NCBI GenBank assembly: GCA_000702025.1
Contig: JNKJ01000018.1
Span: 1-64,000, forward strand
DNA length: 64,000 bases
Source: Blautia schinkii DSM 10518
Lineage (GTDB): Bacteria; Bacillota; Clostridia; Lachnospirales; Lachnospiraceae
Direction: 5' to 3'
This document shows positions 8,970-17,406 of the stretch, one piece after another. The translations under genes and the position numbers were made by a program. The notes under the pieces were generated by a model. That model worked only from the letters and a program-made list of their open reading frames with translations. It did not search any database and was not told the origin of the DNA. The number at the start of each line of letters is the position of its first letter. Positions within the stretch are counted from its first letter, which is position 1.

Positions 8970-9755
8970 TTAGATCTCCAGATAGGAATCTGCATACAGA
9001 GTGTTGTTCTTAAAGACATCACAGGATTTAATTGTTTCCATCAATCTTACGTCACACGGATTTACGATTGCGGAAGTCAGGCCCTGCATCATGCACATAG
9101 CTACCAGTGAAGCATCCATGATCGGACGGATATGCTTCGGCATACCGTTACTGTTATTGGAAAGTCCACCAGTAGAGTTCAGGCCCATATCGGAGAACAT
9201 TTTAATCGCTTCCAGAACTTCCATCTGCTTGTCCTGCATTCCCTTTACAACCAGGAATAACGGGTCAAACCAAAGGTCTGTCGGCTCCATGCCCAGCATC
9301 ATACCTCTCTCTAACATGTTCTGGCAGTACATCATACGCTCATCATTGTCTGACGGGATACCTTCTGCAGAGCAAAGTGCGATAACGATTGCATCGTTAG
9401 CTGCAGCAAGGTCGATGTTTTCGATTCTTCCGCCTGCATCGGCAGAGTTCACGATTGGTTTGCCTTTTTCTCTGTTATATACAGTGATACCAGCTTCGAT
9501 TGCTTTCTTGTTTGCGGTGTCAAGTGCAAGAGGAACATTGTCGAAATTTTCCTGAAGGAGCTTAACAGCCCATTTCATCAGGTCTTCGCCATCGTTCTCA
9601 GCAGGTCCGATATTAACGTCAAGGTAGGTAGCACCTGCCTCTAACTGCTCTTTTGCTCTTTTTAAGATCGGCTCCGGATTTCTGGTAGCCATAGCGTCAC
9701 GAATAACTGGTGAGATACAGTGGATTCTTTCCCCAATAGTTACAAATTTTGCCAT
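8970..9755 (-). CDS. acsE: Methyl-THF:corrinoid iron-sulfur protein methyltransferase
   Basis: A 261-residue pterin-binding TIM-barrel enzyme that moves the methyl group from methyl-THF to the cobalt of AcsCD. Signatures include VTIGERIHCISP at the N-terminus, YLDVNIGPAENDG, and the substrate-site region STGGLSNNSNGMP near residue 200. The ATG at 9755 is preferred over an upstream in-frame start because AAAGGAG lies 8-9 nt before it and family members begin at this point. It follows acsC by 76 bp. Confidence 0.95.
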   Translation of the reverse strand: MAKFVTIGERIHCISPVIRDAMATRNPEPILKRAKEQLEAGATYLDVNIGPAENDGEDLMKWAVKLLQENFDNVPLALDTANKKAIEAGITVYNREKGKPIVNSADAGGRIENIDLAAANDAIVIALCSAEGIPSDNDERMMYCQNMLERGMMLGMEPTDLWFDPLFLVVKGMQDKQMEVLEAIKMFSDMGLNSTGGLSNNSNGMPKHIRPIMDASLVAMCMMQGLTSAIVNPCDVRLMETIKSCDVFKNNTLYADSYLEI

Positions 9756-9830
9756 ACTCGTGTTCTCCTTTACATTGTTTAATGGCAACGCCAGGGCAAG
9801 CAGCCCCGGCCGCTGCGGTTAATTACTTGA

Positions 9831-11177
9831 TCAAGCCTGCATGTCCTTTAAGAATTTCACAAGCTGTACAGCTTCTCTTGGTCCCACGATCACTTCCCAG
9901 CCAGGAAGCTTGGCTTCGATGTCGCCCTTCAGAACGGCAACCTTACCCGGGATAACAAGTTTTCTGCAGGAAATCTTAGGCTCTACTTCTTCCTGGATGA
10001 ATTTAGCAATGCTTCCGCCGGAGAATTTACCTGCTGCCCAGGATGTCAGTACGGATAATCCACCTGCATCACAGATGCACAGATTTAACGGAACACCGGA
10101 GCGCTCCAGCTCGCCGGATACTACGAAATATGTAAGAGCGAAGTCTACGGTCACAAGTGCCAGAGAATCTTCTGCTCCGCCGTTGATCGGGTAGATGCCC
10201 GGCTCAACCTTCATTGGCTTCTGCGGGTCTGTGTATACGTTCTGGCGCAGTCCGTATAACGGAAGAGCCTCAGCGTATGTCATCTGCTCCAAAACAACGA
10301 TGGAACCATATTTCATGGTGAACAGTGCTGCAAGAGCTGCCTGCATATGCTTGTCACCCATAGCAACCTTAACGGTATTAACGATAGACGGATAACCAAA
10401 GGTTCTGTCCTGATCCTTCAGAGCTGCACGGCGAACCAGAACAGCGTTTGCGAAGGTCTCTTTGATATCAGCGCCTGTTACGTCTAATACAAGGTTCTTG
10501 TTGCCCAGCTTCTCAAGAGCTGCAACTGTGTCATATAATTCATTTAAGTCTTTTCCGGAAACGCCCAGAACAACACCTGCTGCTGTAGCAACTGCATTCA
10601 TTGCCTCATAGTTGGCTGCATTAGCTCCATTTAAGACTGGTTTGCTGTCTTTGCATACTTCCAGAGCTGCTTTAGCGATTTCTGGATCAGAACATCCTAA
10701 AACTAAGGTTCTGCCAAGGCCTGCTGCTTTTTTCACTAAATCTGTGTATTTTGCAGCGTCTGCGCCTTCTCCGCAGTTTACATATACAAGCTCTGTGTAC
10801 ATTCTCTCGCTGATACGCTCGTAGTCAACCTTGGGAATCTCTGCCAGTTTTGCATCAACTGCAGCGTCATCCATATCTGTGCAAAGTGCTACTGCATATC
10901 TTGTTTTGCTTACAAATGTTTTCTCATGTCTGTATAATACGGTCTCGCCGCCAAGAGTAAACTCTTCGCTGCCTGCGCCGATCTTGATTGTTTTCATTGG
11001 CGGAGCAGTAGCTTCGGATAATGAAGCCAGAGCTTCCTCAGACATATGAGGACATGCGGAAATATCCATAGCGCCCTGTGCAACTTTCATAGAGAAAGCC
11101 ATACAAGTCGGGCATCCGCATTCCTTACAGTTTTTCTTCGGTGTTAATTTAAAGATCTGAATACCATTCAGTGCCAT
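9831..11177 (-). CDS. acsC: Corrinoid iron-sulfur protein, large subunit
   Basis: A 448-residue subunit. The N-terminal four-cysteine motif CKECGCPTCMAF...SACPHM (about 17-42) binds the [4Fe-4S] cluster that reduces the corrinoid. It is followed by a TIM-barrel and a C-terminal cobamide-binding domain. With AcsD it carries the methyl group from AcsE to AcsB. It starts 20 bp after the acsD stop with a good ribosome binding site (AGGAGGAAG). Confidence 0.96.
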   Translation of the reverse strand: MALNGIQIFKLTPKKNCKECGCPTCMAFSMKVAQGAMDISACPHMSEEALASLSEATAPPMKTIKIGAGSEEFTLGGETVLYRHEKTFVSKTRYAVALCTDMDDAAVDAKLAEIPKVDYERISERMYTELVYVNCGEGADAAKYTDLVKKAAGLGRTLVLGCSDPEIAKAALEVCKDSKPVLNGANAANYEAMNAVATAAGVVLGVSGKDLNELYDTVAALEKLGNKNLVLDVTGADIKETFANAVLVRRAALKDQDRTFGYPSIVNTVKVAMGDKHMQAALAALFTMKYGSIVVLEQMTYAEALPLYGLRQNVYTDPQKPMKVEPGIYPINGGAEDSLALVTVDFALTYFVVSGELERSGVPLNLCICDAGGLSVLTSWAAGKFSGGSIAKFIQEEVEPKISCRKLVIPGKVAVLKGDIEAKLPGWEVIVGPREAVQLVKFLKDMQA

Positions 11178-11197
11178 ATCTTCTTCCTCCTATTCAA

Positions 11198-12139
11198 TTA
11201 CACAAGTGCTTTGATCATTTTGGAAATAGTTGCAACAGACTGAGGATGTCTTAAGATAACTGCGTCAGAACCAGAAACCAGGTCTGCTGCTGCAGTCATG
11301 ATCTCCATATCGATTCCACGCTCATCCTGTGGTCCCCATTCCGGCATGTCGGCTTCGGAAGCGCTCGCTTCTTTTACGCCCCATGTCTCAGAAGCAACTG
11401 GTGTAATGATAGGCATCTGCAGCATGTTATCATTCTGGGATAAAGCTGCACCTTTGATACGGTCCATAGTGGAAACTACATACTCATAGCCGTAGCCTAC
11501 GCATGCGCTTCCTACATTCATAACGATCTTCTGCGGTTTCACACCTAACTGGGTTGTGATAACGTTTAACTGTTTCGCAAGGTTGATATCTACAGCAGAT
11601 TCTGCTCCGACGATCTGGTCGTAAGCAAGACCGGCTGCAGCACCGATTGCTTTGTAATTCTCTTCTTTTTCGGACATGATAAGAACGTTTCTTCCCTGAA
11701 GAACCTCTGCAACCTTCGGGAGCAGCTCAGCATCCTTCTCTACGTTCTTACAGCCTTCTACTACTAACGGGCAGTCGATTGCGTCTGCAACCTCTTTCAC
11801 GATGGCGATCAGCTCATCAACAGGCTTGTCAGCACCATTCGGATCTCCGCCTTCCAGAAGAAGTGCAACAAAGTCTGCACCTTCCATAGCTGCTGCTTTC
11901 TTAGCGATATCAGCCATGGTGGAAGCGCCTTCGTAATAAGCTTTGATGCCCTCAGAAGCACCTTCCAGGCCCATATCAGAAATTTCCACACCTACCTTAG
12001 GTGCGTTTTCTGCCGGAGCGTCGAACGTATAGAATGGGAAAGTAGATCCTCCCCCGAGAGTTACGGTCTTATCTCCGCTTCCGATTGTGACTGTGTTAAT
12101 CTTTGCATTAAACTTTTGTGGTTTCTGATTAAACGGCAT
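11198..12139 (-). CDS. acsD: Corrinoid iron-sulfur protein, small subunit
   Basis: A 313-residue TIM-barrel subunit that pairs with AcsC and caps the corrinoid. The N-terminal half contains VTIGSGDKTVTLGGGSTFPFYTFD, typical of the family. The region around MNVGSACVGYGYEYVVSTMDR and the tail ending HPQSVATISKMIKALV are well conserved. It lies 78 bp after the downstream acsB copy and 20 bp before acsC. Confidence 0.95.
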   Translation of the reverse strand: MPFNQKPQKFNAKINTVTIGSGDKTVTLGGGSTFPFYTFDAPAENAPKVGVEISDMGLEGASEGIKAYYEGASTMADIAKKAAAMEGADFVALLLEGGDPNGADKPVDELIAIVKEVADAIDCPLVVEGCKNVEKDAELLPKVAEVLQGRNVLIMSEKEENYKAIGAAAGLAYDQIVGAESAVDINLAKQLNVITTQLGVKPQKIVMNVGSACVGYGYEYVVSTMDRIKGAALSQNDNMLQMPIITPVASETWGVKEASASEADMPEWGPQDERGIDMEIMTAAADLVSGSDAVILRHPQSVATISKMIKALV

Positions 12140-12217
12140 TTCTCGTTAGCCTCCTTAAATATTTATTTATGCAGGCAAATCAGGCTTGATATGCCTGCAA
12201 TTTCTGACAATATTATA

Positions 12218-14344
12218 CTACATCATCGGGTCCATTGACAAGGCGGGATGGTTATGTTCTGTCAAAAATGCAACCAGTGTTTCCGGGTCTGTAGCGACTG
12301 TTTCATCCCCGATCATATCGGTGAAATTGTCGATTCCGTAAACCTCCTTGGCTGTCCTGTTCAGACGCTCCGCCACCGTATCCTTAAGCTCCTTGGGCAT
12401 CCAGACGATACGCTCGATACCGCCCTCCGCCTTCATAAACTTTTTGGATGCGATAAAATGCTTTCCATGGCCCATGAAGCCGGGTGTCTGCACACCACCG
12501 CCGGTCATGGATGCCATCTCCGGGAAAGTCATTCCAAGGGGTGTCATGCCCGCGTACTCACGGTTCGCGATGACTACACCGTTTGAGAACGGCTCGATTC
12601 CGCAGATACACTCAAAACATCCGCATGAAGTCATTGGATCCTGCATAATGGAATATAGAGTAACATGCTCCAGGGCTCCCTGGGAGTATTTCTGTACAGC
12701 TTCATCCACATCTTCATAAGCACCTATGTTCTCATCGATGGGACGTTCTTTCGTTATTACCTGACAGGGTCCTGCCGGGTCAAGCTCATTGGTGGCCTTG
12801 GCATCCAGCCATGACACAGCTCCGCATAAGCCCAGTCTCTCCGGTGTGACCACGCATACGTGGGACGGGGAGAATGCCTGGCAGAGAATACAGCTATAAT
12901 AAACATCCACAGATTCATCCGTAAGGGTTTCCAGACGGGCGTCACGTTTTTCAAAGGCGGGCACTGCCACCTCGTGACGGATCCTGGTACACGCTGCCGG
13001 GTCTGTGTATATCTTTACCTGACATTTATCCACCACTGCCTCGAACTCATTCTTTACCTGGGCATAGAGCACCTCGCCGATATGTCTGGCGCGGAATCCT
13101 GCCCCGAAAGCCTCCTTGCTGATACGGATACGGAGCATATCTCTCTGTCCCGTATGATACACACCCTCGATACAGTTGATGTAATTGTGGAATTTACGCT
13201 CGATCACCGGCTCGAAATCAGGCTGCATCTTCTTGCCTGCCACTTCTACCACGTAGGCCAGGCTGTGTTTGCTGCCGACTTCAAAGGTATCCACCTCCGG
13301 TCCGATCACCTCGATTTTGTGGTCCTCCACTTCCTCAAGGGCTTTTGTCTGTACAAGCTCCGCACAGTCTACGCGGGAACCGTCGAATTCCACCTGCATG
13401 TCAGGACGGCGGATGATCTCTCCCTCAAAAGCTGAGGCAAAGGCCACCGGAATATCGATCTTGGTAATCTTAATCTTAATATTCCTTGCTTCCAGGGAAA
13501 CCTTGTTAAACTCTGCCACATCCGGGCAGGCAATCAATGCACCGGGTACTTCCACGATATTCTCCGTCTCATTGGAGATCACCGGGAAACCAAGCTTGAT
13601 CGCACCGGCTCCGGCTGCCAGGACCACATCATCGATGGGCTTAAAGGCATTGACAAAGGCCGGTACTCTCTCTGACGTGTAAGCGATCAGACTTGCCGCG
13701 TCGCCTGGAGTTACATTACCGAAGATCAGAGCTGCACGCAGAGCCACGGAAACCACGTGAATGACAGATGTCACATCTTTACCCAAGGGCACAATACGCA
13801 CATTGTAGCCCATTTTCAGGCCAAGCTCCTGTGCCTGGTCTATGATGCCTCCCACCAGTGTCACAAGAATACCCTGTGCCTGATAGCTCTTGATCAGCTC
13901 CACGCCTTCCTTTGCGGTCGGTGCGCTGCCGAGAATAACTGCCACGCCCGGGATATCTCCGGTTACCAGGGGTACTCCCATCTCACGGATGATAGAGTCA
14001 GCCAGATGACCGTAACACGGTTCCTCGTACGGCTGTACTCCGTCTATGTATTTCAGTGCTTCAATAAACTCTGCGCAGAGCGCGGTGGCTACACCGGACA
14101 TCAAAGCGTCATCCAGAGCATGCTCCCTGGTCATCAGGGATTTCACCACACCAAGCGCTTCTTTTAATTCACCTAAGGTCTTAACTTTTACGCCTGTGAC
14201 TGCATAATAACAAGGAAGGCAGTACGCAGTATGCGGAAACCCTACAGCCTTGTCGGCGCCGTGCTCTTTCACCGCACCGTCCACGGCCTGCTCAGTGAGA
14301 CCGAAAACCGCATCATTTCCGCTGAATATTCTGTTGATCAACAT
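12218..14344 (-). CDS. acsB: Acetyl-CoA synthase, second (diverged) copy
   Basis: A 708-residue paralogue of the gene immediately upstream. All A-cluster ligands are present: the CILC motif with the following CVVTPERLGLC, and the CGC nickel motif in MTSCGCFECICG. The C-terminal 400 residues are almost the same as in the other copy, while the N-terminal third, which faces the CO dehydrogenase and the gas tunnel in known structures, is much more different. Its third codon positions look more G/C-rich than in the neighbouring acs genes. No frameshift is seen, so it is probably functional. Its role beside the first copy is unknown. Confidence 0.93.
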   Translation of the reverse strand: MLINRIFSGNDAVFGLTEQAVDGAVKEHGADKAVGFPHTAYCLPCYYAVTGVKVKTLGELKEALGVVKSLMTREHALDDALMSGVATALCAEFIEALKYIDGVQPYEEPCYGHLADSIIREMGVPLVTGDIPGVAVILGSAPTAKEGVELIKSYQAQGILVTLVGGIIDQAQELGLKMGYNVRIVPLGKDVTSVIHVVSVALRAALIFGNVTPGDAASLIAYTSERVPAFVNAFKPIDDVVLAAGAGAIKLGFPVISNETENIVEVPGALIACPDVAEFNKVSLEARNIKIKITKIDIPVAFASAFEGEIIRRPDMQVEFDGSRVDCAELVQTKALEEVEDHKIEVIGPEVDTFEVGSKHSLAYVVEVAGKKMQPDFEPVIERKFHNYINCIEGVYHTGQRDMLRIRISKEAFGAGFRARHIGEVLYAQVKNEFEAVVDKCQVKIYTDPAACTRIRHEVAVPAFEKRDARLETLTDESVDVYYSCILCQAFSPSHVCVVTPERLGLCGAVSWLDAKATNELDPAGPCQVITKERPIDENIGAYEDVDEAVQKYSQGALEHVTLYSIMQDPMTSCGCFECICGIEPFSNGVVIANREYAGMTPLGMTFPEMASMTGGGVQTPGFMGHGKHFIASKKFMKAEGGIERIVWMPKELKDTVAERLNRTAKEVYGIDNFTDMIGDETVATDPETLVAFLTEHNHPALSMDPMM

Positions 14345-14381
14345 TGCTGTACATCTCCTTTGGGTTATGTTAATCCTTAAT

Positions 14382-14419
14382 GGGGCTGCCGGGGTTTCAT
14401 TTCTTTTTCCGTCAGCCCC
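14382..14419 (-). other. Intercistronic hairpin between the acsB copies
   Basis: GGGGCTG pairs with CAGCCCC across a 24-nt loop on the minus strand, in the 91-bp gap between the tandem acsB genes. A T-poor stretch follows. It resembles the hairpin between acsE and acsV in its GGGGCTG stem. A role in differential stability of the two messages is inferred. Confidence 0.5.
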
Positions 14420-14435
14420 TCCGATGATCAGATGA

Positions 14436-16565
14436 TTACATCATCGGCTCAAGGCTTAATGCCGGATGTCCTTTTTCTGTCAGGAATGCAACTAAGGTTT
14501 CCGGATCTTCTGCAACGGACTCGTCGCCGATCATATCGGTAAAGTTGTCAATTCCGTAAAGCTCTTTTGCTGTAGCGTTCAATCTGTCTGCCACAAATTC
14601 TTTTAATTCTTTCGGCATCCAAACGATACGTTCAATACCGCCCTCTGCCTTCATGAATTTCTTAGAACCGATGAAATGTTTTCCGTGTCCCATGAAGCCT
14701 GGTGTCTGAACACCGCCGCCGGTCATGGATGCCATTTCCGGGAAGGTCATGCCAAGTGGTGTCATGCCTGCATATTCACGGTTTGCGATAACTACACCGT
14801 TGGAGAACGGCTCGATACCACAGATACACTCGAAGCATCCGCAGGAGGTCATCGGATCCTGCATGATGGAGTACAGGGTAACGTGCTCAAGAGCACCCTG
14901 AGAATATTTCTGTACTGCTTCATCTACGTCCTCATAAGCACCAAGGTTCTCGTCGATCGGTCTTTCCTTGGTAATCTCCTGGCAAGGTCCGTTCGGGTCA
15001 AGCTGATGAGTTGCTTTTGCATCCAGCCATGAAACTGCACCGCAAAGTCCAAGTCTCTCCGGTGTAACCACGCATACGTGGGACGGGGAGAATGCCTGAC
15101 AGAGGATACAGCTATAGTATACACTTACAGACTCGTCAGTCAGGGTTGCCAGACGGTCGTCACGTTTATTGAAGATCGGGATAGCCACCTCATGACGGAT
15201 CTTGGAACATTCTGCCGGATCTGTGTAGATCACTACTTCACATTTGTCAACAACTGCTTCGAACTCGTTCTTCACCTGTGCATAGAGAACCTCGCCGATA
15301 TGTTTCAGACGGAAGCCTGCGTTAAATGCATCAATGCTGATACGGATACGCTGCATATCTCTCTGTCCGGTGTGGTATACACCCTCGATACAGTTGATAT
15401 AGTTATGGAATTTACGCTCGATAACCGGCTCAAAGTCAGGCTGCATGTTCTTGCCTGCTACTTTTACCACATAAGCAATGCTGTTCTTGCTGCCAAGCTC
15501 CATAGCGTCTACGTCCGGTCCCACAACTGTAATCTTGTGGTCCTCGATCTCGGTCATCTCGCAGGTCTGTACAAGCTCTGCACAGTCTACGCGGGAACCG
15601 TCGAACTCCACCTGCATGTCCTTACGGCGGATGATCTCACCCTCGAATGCAGATGCAAAAGCAACCGGGATATCAATGTTCGTAATCTTAATCTTAATGT
15701 CACGGGCCTCAAGGGAGGTAGCGTTGAACTCTTCCACCTTCGGCTGTTTGATAAGGCTCTTCGGCACAACCGGTGTGTAATCCATGTCATTGGTGATAAC
15801 CGGGAAGCCATAGTAGATCGCGCCTGCACCACAGGCAACGGTTTTCTCATCCAGAGGTCCGAATGCATTTACAAATGCACGGAATCTGTTGAAGGTGTAC
15901 TCCTGAAGTGCTTTCTTATCTCCAGGTGTGATATTACCAAAAATCATAGCGGTTCTGCATGCTGCAGATACTGCATGACATACGGAAGAAATATTCTCTC
16001 CGATTGGGAATACACGTACATTAAAGCCTGTCTTATATCCGGCTTCTTTAAGCTGCTCAATGATGCCGCCTACCAGACATACGAAGTTACCCTGTGCCTG
16101 ATAGCTCTTAACCAGAGCACATGCCTCTTCTACGGTCGGAGCCGCGTTGATGATAACTGCGATTCCGGGGATGTCGCCTGTTACAAGCGGAACACCCAGC
16201 TCACGAATCTGAGCGTCAGTCATATGGCCAAGATACGGCTCTTCATATGGCTGCTGTCCGTCAATATATTTCATTGCCTCGATCAACTCTGCAGATAACG
16301 CGGTAGCAACACCGGAGTTGAACGCTGCGTCAAGACGACGGTCTCTCTTCATAATACTCTTAATATATGTAAGGGCTTCCTTAGCTTCTTTCAGAGTAGT
16401 AATCTTGGTACCGGTCTCTGCATAGTAGCAGGCCAGAGTGTATGCGGTATCAGGAAAGCCTACAGCTTTGTCCTCGCCATATTTGGCAACGGCATCGTTT
16501 ACAGCTTTTTCTGCTTCGGCATACATGGTATCATTTCCGTTAAATACGATATCAAATAAAAGCAC
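14436..16565 (-). CDS. acsB: Acetyl-CoA synthase, CODH/ACS alpha subunit
   Basis: A 709-residue acetyl-CoA synthase. It joins CO, the methyl group from AcsCD and coenzyme A. A-cluster motifs are CILCQAFSPSHVCVV, LGLCGAVSWLD and SCGCFECICG. The longest frame begins with an ATG at 16571, but AGGAGGT abuts that codon. The GTG at 16565 has 7-nt spacing and gives MLLFDIVFNGND, which lines up with the start of the paralogue, so I chose it. This copy sits directly after the acsF-like gene and resembles the other acs genes in codon use, suggesting it is the main one. Confidence 0.95.
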   Translation of the reverse strand: MLLFDIVFNGNDTMYAEAEKAVNDAVAKYGEDKAVGFPDTAYTLACYYAETGTKITTLKEAKEALTYIKSIMKRDRRLDAAFNSGVATALSAELIEAMKYIDGQQPYEEPYLGHMTDAQIRELGVPLVTGDIPGIAVIINAAPTVEEACALVKSYQAQGNFVCLVGGIIEQLKEAGYKTGFNVRVFPIGENISSVCHAVSAACRTAMIFGNITPGDKKALQEYTFNRFRAFVNAFGPLDEKTVACGAGAIYYGFPVITNDMDYTPVVPKSLIKQPKVEEFNATSLEARDIKIKITNIDIPVAFASAFEGEIIRRKDMQVEFDGSRVDCAELVQTCEMTEIEDHKITVVGPDVDAMELGSKNSIAYVVKVAGKNMQPDFEPVIERKFHNYINCIEGVYHTGQRDMQRIRISIDAFNAGFRLKHIGEVLYAQVKNEFEAVVDKCEVVIYTDPAECSKIRHEVAIPIFNKRDDRLATLTDESVSVYYSCILCQAFSPSHVCVVTPERLGLCGAVSWLDAKATHQLDPNGPCQEITKERPIDENLGAYEDVDEAVQKYSQGALEHVTLYSIMQDPMTSCGCFECICGIEPFSNGVVIANREYAGMTPLGMTFPEMASMTGGGVQTPGFMGHGKHFIGSKKFMKAEGGIERIVWMPKELKEFVADRLNATAKELYGIDNFTDMIGDESVAEDPETLVAFLTEKGHPALSLEPMM

Positions 16566-16583
16566 TGTCATACCTCCTAATAT

Positions 16584-17357
16584 TTACAGATCTTTATTCT
16601 GATCTATCTTCTCTTTGATTTTCTTTATTTCAGTGGTAACTGTTTCGCTGAAATCATAAGGGGATCTCCCCTGGCGGTCAGCGTCAATAACCTCTGTGTT
16701 GTAATGGATGATTCCCAGCAGATCCTCCGCCGGAATCTTCTCTTCTATGAATGCTTCGTCCTCTTCGTTACGCACCTTGTTGGCCACAACTTTTACCTGG
16801 CCCACGCCGAGGTCTTTGGCAAGGCGTTTCACATTCTTATAGGTCTGTACGCTTCTCGCGCCAGGTTCTATTACAACAATAAATGCGTCCACACTTTCCG
16901 TAGTGCCGCGTCCCAGATGCTCAAGTCCTGCCTCCATGTCAAGAATGACCACGTCATCTCTGTGAAGGACAAGGTTGTTGATGATACGCTTCAGCATCAC
17001 ATGCTCCGGGCAGACGCATCCGCCGCCACCGGTCTCCACGGTTCCTAGAACCAACAATTTTACACCGTTGCAGCTTTTTCCATAGGTGTCGGGAATATCG
17101 TCCACCTTGGGATTCAGTTTATAAAACTGATTCTCGCTGTTCGCTCCGGTGCGCTCCTCCACCAGCTTACGCATTCTTGAGATGGGGATGATGGAGTCAA
17201 GTGTCTCCTCGTCAAAGCCCAGGGCAAGTCCTAAATTGGCATCCGGATCAACATCCGCTGCAAGGACTTTTCTTCCTTCGTCTGCATATAATCTGGCAAG
17301 TGTTGCCGCAAATGTTGTCTTTCCTACTCCGCCTTTACCGGTCACTGCAATTTTCAT
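16584..17357 (-). CDS. acsF: CooC/AcsF-type nickel-insertion ATPase
   Basis: A 257-residue MinD-like ATPase with a deviant Walker A, VTGKGGVGKTTFAA, at the N-terminus and a CxC metal-site motif in GGGCVCPEHVM near residue 113. Such proteins dimerise through the CxC site and load nickel into CO dehydrogenase or acetyl-CoA synthase. The position between acsA and acsB favours the AcsF role, but AcsF and CooC cannot be separated by eye. A second family member lies upstream at 19489-20259. Confidence 0.85.
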   Translation of the reverse strand: MKIAVTGKGGVGKTTFAATLARLYADEGRKVLAADVDPDANLGLALGFDEETLDSIIPISRMRKLVEERTGANSENQFYKLNPKVDDIPDTYGKSCNGVKLLVLGTVETGGGGCVCPEHVMLKRIINNLVLHRDDVVILDMEAGLEHLGRGTTESVDAFIVVIEPGARSVQTYKNVKRLAKDLGVGQVKVVANKVRNEEDEAFIEEKIPAEDLLGIIHYNTEVIDADRQGRSPYDFSETVTTEIKKIKEKIDQNKDL

Positions 17358-17406
17358 AAGTTATCGCGCCTTTCTATTGTGGAACTGCTTTAGCTGTGAT
17401 TGGTCA

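Noticed and set aside
15078..16298. A 406-codon plus-strand frame opposite acsB
   Set aside because: It lies entirely antisense to a strongly conserved acsB and has no recognisable protein sequence; codon bias of the real gene keeps the opposite frame open.
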